Of a DNA stretch of 64,000 nucleotides, positions 59,622-64,000 are shown in pieces. Below the pieces are notes generated by a model. The model had not been told where the DNA came from. It did no database searches and worked only from the letters and a program-made list of their open reading frames with translations. Source of the stretch: a bacterium (GTDB taxonomy: Bacteria > Bacillota > Bacilli > Lactobacillales > Streptococcaceae); NCBI GenBank assembly GCA_905221375.1, contig CAJNCY010000004.1, positions 62,001-126,000 of the forward strand, read 5' to 3'. The position numbers and the translations under genes were made by a program. Position 1 is the first letter of the stretch; each line of letters begins with the position of its first letter.

Positions 59622-60845
59622 TTATTTGATTTGTTTTAATACAACCTTTTTCCGCTTGAATCGGACTTTTCCACTCTTTTCTTCAGCTAGGTTTGTCTGG
59701 TAACTCATCGATAAAAGCAAGCCAACACCGATCAAATTACTGATAATAGCCGATCCTCCTTGCGAAATAAAAGGCAAGGGAATCCCAGTCAAAGGAAGCA
59801 AGCCCGTCACAGCACCGATATTCTCAAAGATGTGGAAGAGCAACATCATAATCAAACCTGTAGAAATATAGGTGTAGAACTGGTTATTTGATTTAAGAGT
59901 AATCTTCAACATACGGTAAATCAGCATGAGATAAAGGGCGATAACAAGGACAGAGCCAATAAAGCCAAAATCTTCTGCGATAACCGTGAAAATCATATCC
60001 GACTCACGAACTGGAATAAGCAGATTCGAAGCATTAAACCCTTGACCAAATAAGCCACCGCTCCCAATGGCGATTTGTCCTTGAGCCTGCTGGTAAGTGG
60101 TTGTTTGGGCAAAGTCGAATGGATTGAGCCAAGCCAAGATACGATTGATTTGGTAGGTCGGCATCCCCAATTGATGGAGAAAAGCCCGACCACCCTTACT
60201 GATAAAAATGGCTAAGAATCCAGCAACTCCTGTTACAGCAGTCACAAATACTGGAATAATAATTTTCCAAGAAACTCCTGATAGTAAGACGATTCCTGAG
60301 AAAATGGCTACAAAAACCAAAGCCGTCCCCAAGTCACTTTGAAGTGCCAAAAGAACTAGGACTGGAATGGTAAAGACAATCATCCAAAAAATTAATAAAA
60401 AGTCCAAAGGTACTGTACGTTGCCATTCCTTATGTTTCTTTGTAAATTGGACAATCACACGAGCCAACATGAGGATATAGGATATCTTCATAAATTCTGA
60501 CGGTTGGAAGAGGGTAATTCCATTTATTGATACCCAGTTTTTGGCACCCGTTGATGCAACTAGGCTTGGATTATAAAAGACGATCGGCAAGACCATGAGT
60601 CCCAAGCCTAAAATATACAGAAAGGGGGTCACTTTCCAAAGAAATTCTGTATTAAAGAGCATGACGATAAAACCAATCACAAGCCCCAAGGCGATCCAGG
60701 CGACCTGCTGCCCTAAAATGGGCAGAATATTGTTTGGATAATCATGACTAACAGCTATATAGATAGCCACCACGCCAATAACCAGTAGAAAAAATACTGG
60801 CAATAGCAAACTATAATCGACTCTAGAGTCGAGAGAACGTTTCAT
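59622..60845 (-). CDS. rodA: Peptidoglycan glycosyltransferase RodA (SEDS family)
   Basis: A 407-residue SEDS-family protein with ten membrane segments, the hallmark RILAWLNPFDFAQTTTYQQAQG and GLFGQGFNASN outer loop (the conserved glutamate/aspartate region), and PFISQGGSAIISNLIGVGLLLS at the end. RodA polymerises lipid II with a class B PBP for side-wall growth; in ovococci it serves peripheral elongation. MKRSLDSRVDY is chosen as start with AAGG upstream. It begins 37 bp after dinG and precedes DJ-1 by 10 bp. FtsW is the alternative, but length and position match pneumococcal RodA. Confidence 0.9.
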   Translation of the reverse strand: MKRSLDSRVDYSLLLPVFFLLVIGVVAIYIAVSHDYPNNILPILGQQVAWIALGLVIGFIVMLFNTEFLWKVTPFLYILGLGLMVLPIVFYNPSLVASTGAKNWVSINGITLFQPSEFMKISYILMLARVIVQFTKKHKEWQRTVPLDFLLIFWMIVFTIPVLVLLALQSDLGTALVFVAIFSGIVLLSGVSWKIIIPVFVTAVTGVAGFLAIFISKGGRAFLHQLGMPTYQINRILAWLNPFDFAQTTTYQQAQGQIAIGSGGLFGQGFNASNLLIPVRESDMIFTVIAEDFGFIGSVLVIALYLMLIYRMLKITLKSNNQFYTYISTGLIMMLLFHIFENIGAVTGLLPLTGIPLPFISQGGSAIISNLIGVGLLLSMSYQTNLAEEKSGKVRFKRKKVVLKQIK

Positions 60846-60881
60846 ATACACTAACCTTATACTTTCATACAATACTATTTA

Positions 60882-63332
60882 TCAAAGTTCATTTAAAAAT
60901 TTATCAACAGCCTCATCAACTTCGGATCGAGAGACGGTTTTAACAGTCGCTTCTTTTGCTAGAGATGCTACTATCTGTTTTCCATATCGCTTTCCGACGA
61001 TTCTTCTATCCAGAATGAGGGTTAAAGAACGTTGGTGTTCACGTCTCATACTTCTTCCCAAAGCCTGTTTTAAACGAATAATAGCCATCGGCAATTGATA
61101 ATCATAAAAGGCATTTTTTCCTTCCTGATTCAGTTCCTGATTGATCTTTTTCGTCAAGGGTTCTTGAGGATTTTGGAAAGGAAGTCTTGGTACAACTTGA
61201 ATCACAAAAGGATGACTTGAAAAATCAACTCCCTCCCAGAAACTTGCTGCACCAAGCAAGATTTGTTGTTCTCCTTTTTCAAAGCGTTTCTTCAGTTGAT
61301 GAACATCGCCATTTTTATACTGGGCTAAATGACTTACAGGGAGTAAATTTGATACTGCTAGAAGCATGTCTTTGGCAGTAAAGAGAACTAAAATCGGTTG
61401 CTGAAAATCTTGAACATCCATCAGCAAACCAGCTACCTCTTGGGCATAGACTTCTAAGGAGGTTTCTGTTACTAGAGGAAAATCTTTGACCAAGACCACC
61501 TCTTGATCCTGTTTTTTACCAGCTTCAATCTTAACAAATTTAGCTTCGGAATAGCCTAACAGGTCTGCCAAAGAAACCCTCTGACTAATCTCAAGAGTAG
61601 CCGACACTCCCAAGACTTGACATGAATCAGGCACTAAAGAAGATAGAAGGATTCGGCCTGATTTTGTAGAAGAAATCTGAATTTTCTTTTGACTCGTTTC
61701 AGTTGCTTCAATCCAGTAATCACCTTCAGCCGTAAAATAGCGAACCAGTTCCTCAAAGCCTTCTACCTCTAATTCTGAAAAATACTGGTGAAGATTCGCC
61801 AGAGAATCCAAGATATTTTTTCGAGATTTCCCAGACTGAAATTGTTCTATCAAGTAGAGACACTCAAAGCGAATACTTTCTAGTATTCGTTGTTGAATCC
61901 TATTTTCTTCCCCTACTAAAGCCTTATCAACTAAATCAATAATAGACTGGATATCGTAGGTCTCTTGAAGCAGATTTTCTAGAGCCAACAAAACTTTTTG
62001 GACTTCATCAATAATCAATAAACGGTCACTGACAAATTCAGGATTATCTTCCAGTCTGGTTACAAGATAGGCATGATTGGTCACTAAAAGCTTGCAAGCC
62101 TCTGCTCTTTCCTGACTACGTTTCCAGAAATCTTCCGTCACAAATAAGCTCTTGGATGATAAATTCCCATCATGACGAAAGTCTCTTAGAAAATGTTGGT
62201 AACGGTATAGTTGTCCGATTTCATCCAAATCCCCAGTTTCTGTCTCTGTCAGCCAAACCAAGAGTTGCATTTTAAAGCGTCTAAATAAGCGATTTTCATC
62301 ATTTTCCTGCAAGGAACGATAAAAGGCATCCAACTTTAGGTAATTTTGTGGTCCCTTTAAAGAATGAATATCTGTATTGAATACTTCCTTGAGACGTTTA
62401 CCTTCTTCTTCCATGATTTGATTTTGAAGAATCTTTGTCGGAACGCTAAGGACAATCTGACGATTTTCCACTTGGGACAAAGCAGGTAAGAGATAGCCAT
62501 AAGTTTTCCCAATCCCTGTCGGTGCTTGAATTAATGAGACAGGTTCATCTTTCAATAGCAAGCCAACCTCTTTAGCAAAACTTTCTTGCTCCTCCCTCAC
62601 TTCAAGGTTCAATAGAGAAATATTTTTAGAAAAGTCTTGAGATAGTTTTCGTGGCTCCAGAGAAGCTGCAGTTTTCTTGAAATATAGCCCTTGAACTTCG
62701 ACCAAGTCTAGAGAACTCAGGATAGATTGGCTGCGATAAATTTCTTCAATAATCAGGTAGGACTCATATAGGAGGGCATCAGCCATTTCCAGCAAGCGTT
62801 CCAAGAGACCTTTAGGAAGTTGGGCCATCTTTTCCCGTAAAAACAAGAGTAATTCTGCTGTAGCTTGAGCATCTGAAAGGGCTGTGTGAGCATGTTTTAG
62901 AGGAATTCCTAATTCTCGGCACAAAATAGGCAAGCTATATTTTTCCAGTTCAGGGAAAAAGACCTGGGCTAATTCGACCGTGTCAACACGAGGATTTCTT
63001 AGTTCATAGCCTTCAAAAAATAAATTTTCCGCCAAGAGATTGGCATCAAACTGAACATTGTGGGCTACAAAAATCCCATCCTCCACCAAGTCAAAGATTT
63101 TTCTAGCAACTTGCGAAAAATCAGGTGCTTGCGCCAGACGTTGGTCTGTCAATCCTGTCAGTTCTTTGATATGAGCATCTAAGGGTTCATGTGGATTGAC
63201 ATCCGTCGTATAGTGATCGACGATTTTTCCGTCCTCAATCACGACAATTCCCACTTGGATAATTTTAGCCTTACTACCTGTGCTAGTTGCCTCTAAATCC
63301 ACCACAACATAGCGATTACCAATCGTTTTCAT
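60882..63332 (-). CDS. dinG: DinG family protein with N-terminal DEDDh exonuclease
   Basis: An 816-residue fusion of an epsilon-like 3'-5' exonuclease (1-180, with VVDLEATST, HNVQFDANLL and HTALSDAQATAE) and a DinG/XPD-type helicase core (Walker A APTGIGKTYGYL; LLIIDEVQ; C-terminal GRSMRREHQRS). Firmicute members lack the four-cysteine Fe-S cluster of E. coli DinG, as here: only one cysteine (EACKLL) lies in the relevant area. S. aureus DinG is a nuclease without helicase activity. An extended -10 (TGGTATAAT, 63341-63346) ends eight bases before the ATG and no ribosome site is visible, so it may be leaderless. Confidence 0.92.
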   Translation of the reverse strand: MKTIGNRYVVVDLEATSTGSKAKIIQVGIVVIEDGKIVDHYTTDVNPHEPLDAHIKELTGLTDQRLAQAPDFSQVARKIFDLVEDGIFVAHNVQFDANLLAENLFFEGYELRNPRVDTVELAQVFFPELEKYSLPILCRELGIPLKHAHTALSDAQATAELLLFLREKMAQLPKGLLERLLEMADALLYESYLIIEEIYRSQSILSSLDLVEVQGLYFKKTAASLEPRKLSQDFSKNISLLNLEVREEQESFAKEVGLLLKDEPVSLIQAPTGIGKTYGYLLPALSQVENRQIVLSVPTKILQNQIMEEEGKRLKEVFNTDIHSLKGPQNYLKLDAFYRSLQENDENRLFRRFKMQLLVWLTETETGDLDEIGQLYRYQHFLRDFRHDGNLSSKSLFVTEDFWKRSQERAEACKLLVTNHAYLVTRLEDNPEFVSDRLLIIDEVQKVLLALENLLQETYDIQSIIDLVDKALVGEENRIQQRILESIRFECLYLIEQFQSGKSRKNILDSLANLHQYFSELEVEGFEELVRYFTAEGDYWIEATETSQKKIQISSTKSGRILLSSLVPDSCQVLGVSATLEISQRVSLADLLGYSEAKFVKIEAGKKQDQEVVLVKDFPLVTETSLEVYAQEVAGLLMDVQDFQQPILVLFTAKDMLLAVSNLLPVSHLAQYKNGDVHQLKKRFEKGEQQILLGAASFWEGVDFSSHPFVIQVVPRLPFQNPQEPLTKKINQELNQEGKNAFYDYQLPMAIIRLKQALGRSMRREHQRSLTLILDRRIVGKRYGKQIVASLAKEATVKTVSRSEVDEAVDKFLNEL

Positions 63333-63473
63333 TATAAAAAATTATACCAAAAAAAGGGCCATTTGGCACCTGCAAACATGGGATAATTTTCAAACTCAAG
63401 AAGGTTACTTGTATTAAAATTCCCAGTAAACAGAGGATCCTAGCCTACTAATTCTTTGAAAATATTGGAGAAT

Positions 63474-63521
63474 AAGAAAAAATTGAGAGAAGAAATGATT
63501 GTCTCTTCCTTCTCTCAACTA
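63474..63521 (-). terminator. Terminator of the U32 peptidase gene
   Basis: TTGAGAGAAG / CTTCTCTCAA stem with a 15-base loop and TTTTTTC on the minus strand. The bases between it and the dinG promoter (63347-63473) show nothing recognisable. Confidence 0.85.
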
Positions 63522-63531
63522 TTGATTTACT

Positions 63532-64000
63532 TTATTTAACCATATCAGGATCGTAGTCATAAAATCCTGTATCAAGGAAACGGTTTTTAGGATGTAACTT
63601 GCGCACTTCTTCATCCAGCAAGAAGGCTTGGTCATGACTAAAGTTGCCCACTTGAATCAAACTACGCGCTTGGATAAAGAGTTTTGCAATCTCAACAAAG
63701 TTCTGACCAGGTGTATAAAGACCTTCTAATTTCCAGTGAGTAAAGCCATGCTCGACCAATTCTGTCAATTTAGTCATCAAATCAAGGTCATTGTTGGCAA
63801 AAATGTGGGTTCCATGATTGTCTTCAAAAATGGAATAATGGCTCTCAGGGTCACTTGGCTCTGCCAAGAAAAGGTCACGCTTGCGAGTTTTTTCATCATC
63901 GATATGCGTGAAGTTATAGTAGTTTTGCAAGAGCGGACGTTTAGAATGGTGAATAACACTAGCACCATACACCAAAACTTCAGCAGGAATTTCCAAAATC
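63532..64000 (-). CDS. U32 family peptidase (partial, continues past the window)
   Basis: The visible 155 or so C-terminal residues (ILEIPAEVLVYGASVIHHSKRPLL continued, read in two parts) carry the U32 peptidase region with YNFTHIDDEKTRKRD and HWKLEGLYTPGQNF, ending DYDPDMVK. The frame is open at base 64000, so the real start is outside; a TTG at 63996 is not a credible start. U32 proteins include collagenase-like proteases and RlhA-type RNA hydroxylases; which this is cannot be told from the part seen. Confidence 0.82.
   Translation of the reverse strand, partial: ILEIPAEVLVYGASVIHHSKRPLLQNYYNFTHIDDEKTRKRDLFLAEPSDPESHYSIFEDNHGTHIFANNDLDLMTKLTELVEHGFTHWKLEGLYTPGQNFVEIAKLFIQARSLIQVGNFSHDQAFLLDEEVRKLHPKNRFLDTGFYDYDPDMVK

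Overview
The window is a chromosomal segment of a mitis-group Streptococcus, close to S. pneumoniae / S. mitis / S. pseudopneumoniae. This rests on the low-GC Gram-positive gene set, two choline-binding proteins (LytB glucosaminidase and Pce/CbpE phosphorylcholine esterase), two BOX repeats, a SigX cin-box in front of comEA-comEC, PavA, PmrA, and a pneumococcus-like order tehB-smpB-rnr-secG ... infC ... comEC ... phoH ... trmFO ... proBA ... pce. I see no phage, plasmid, IS transposase, CRISPR array, rRNA or tRNA gene. Nearly all DNA is coding, in short operons divided by intrinsic terminators.

Layout. 1-8.15 kb (minus): trans-translation and RNA decay (smpB, rnr), secG, rpmG, pmrA, coaE, mutM, era, dgkA, ybeY, with a partial tehB at the left edge. 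8.26-9.91 kb (plus): pavA/rqcH, convergent with lytB. 11.78-15.6 kb: pyrK-pyrDb behind a PyrR attenuator, gloA, and infC-rpmI-rplT behind an L20-type leader. 15.7-17.8 kb: an uncharacterised two-gene ABC exporter with a long, odd 5' region. 17.8-20.7 kb: comEA-comEC. 20.8-29.3 kb: GNAT, phoH, yozE, cvfB, pyrH-frr, trmFO, tmk-holB-yabA-rsmI. 29.4-37 kb: a BOX element, proB-proA-proC, then mtaR/cpsY-lspA-rluD-pce. 37-42.6 kb: rplU-prp-rpmA behind an L21-type leader, a DUF1275 membrane protein, an oxidoreductase-helicase pair, and tuf. 42.8-51.8 kb: AI-2E permease, dacA, nnrD, folD behind a MET box, an amino-acid ABC permease/ATPase pair behind an ARG box, DUF1797, and clpE behind a CtsR box. 51.8-64 kb: GyrI-like protein, WYL regulator, NUDIX hydrolase, a second BOX, DUF1827, ezrA, gyrB, HAD phosphatase, DJ-1, rodA, dinG and a partial U32 peptidase.

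Links between genes. RNase R and SmpB, encoded in overlapping frames, work together in tmRNA quality control, and PavA/RqcH is the other ribosome-rescue route. Prp matures the L27 precursor encoded beside it. MtaR is encoded here and a perfect MET box lies in front of folD, which makes one-carbon units. Several transcription units pack a terminator and the next promoter into the same DNA (gloA/pyrK, rsmI/trmFO, folD/nnrD).

The content is mostly core genome. The parts most worth a second look are the leader and degenerate relic at 17474-17836, the long structured element at 54462-54548, three genes that look leaderless (dacA, the HAD phosphatase, dinG), the likely AUA start of infC, the orphan ARG-box transporter, the shortened choline-binding array of LytB, and the apparent joining of chromosome blocks that lie apart in reference pneumococci. 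No wholly new multi-gene system was found.
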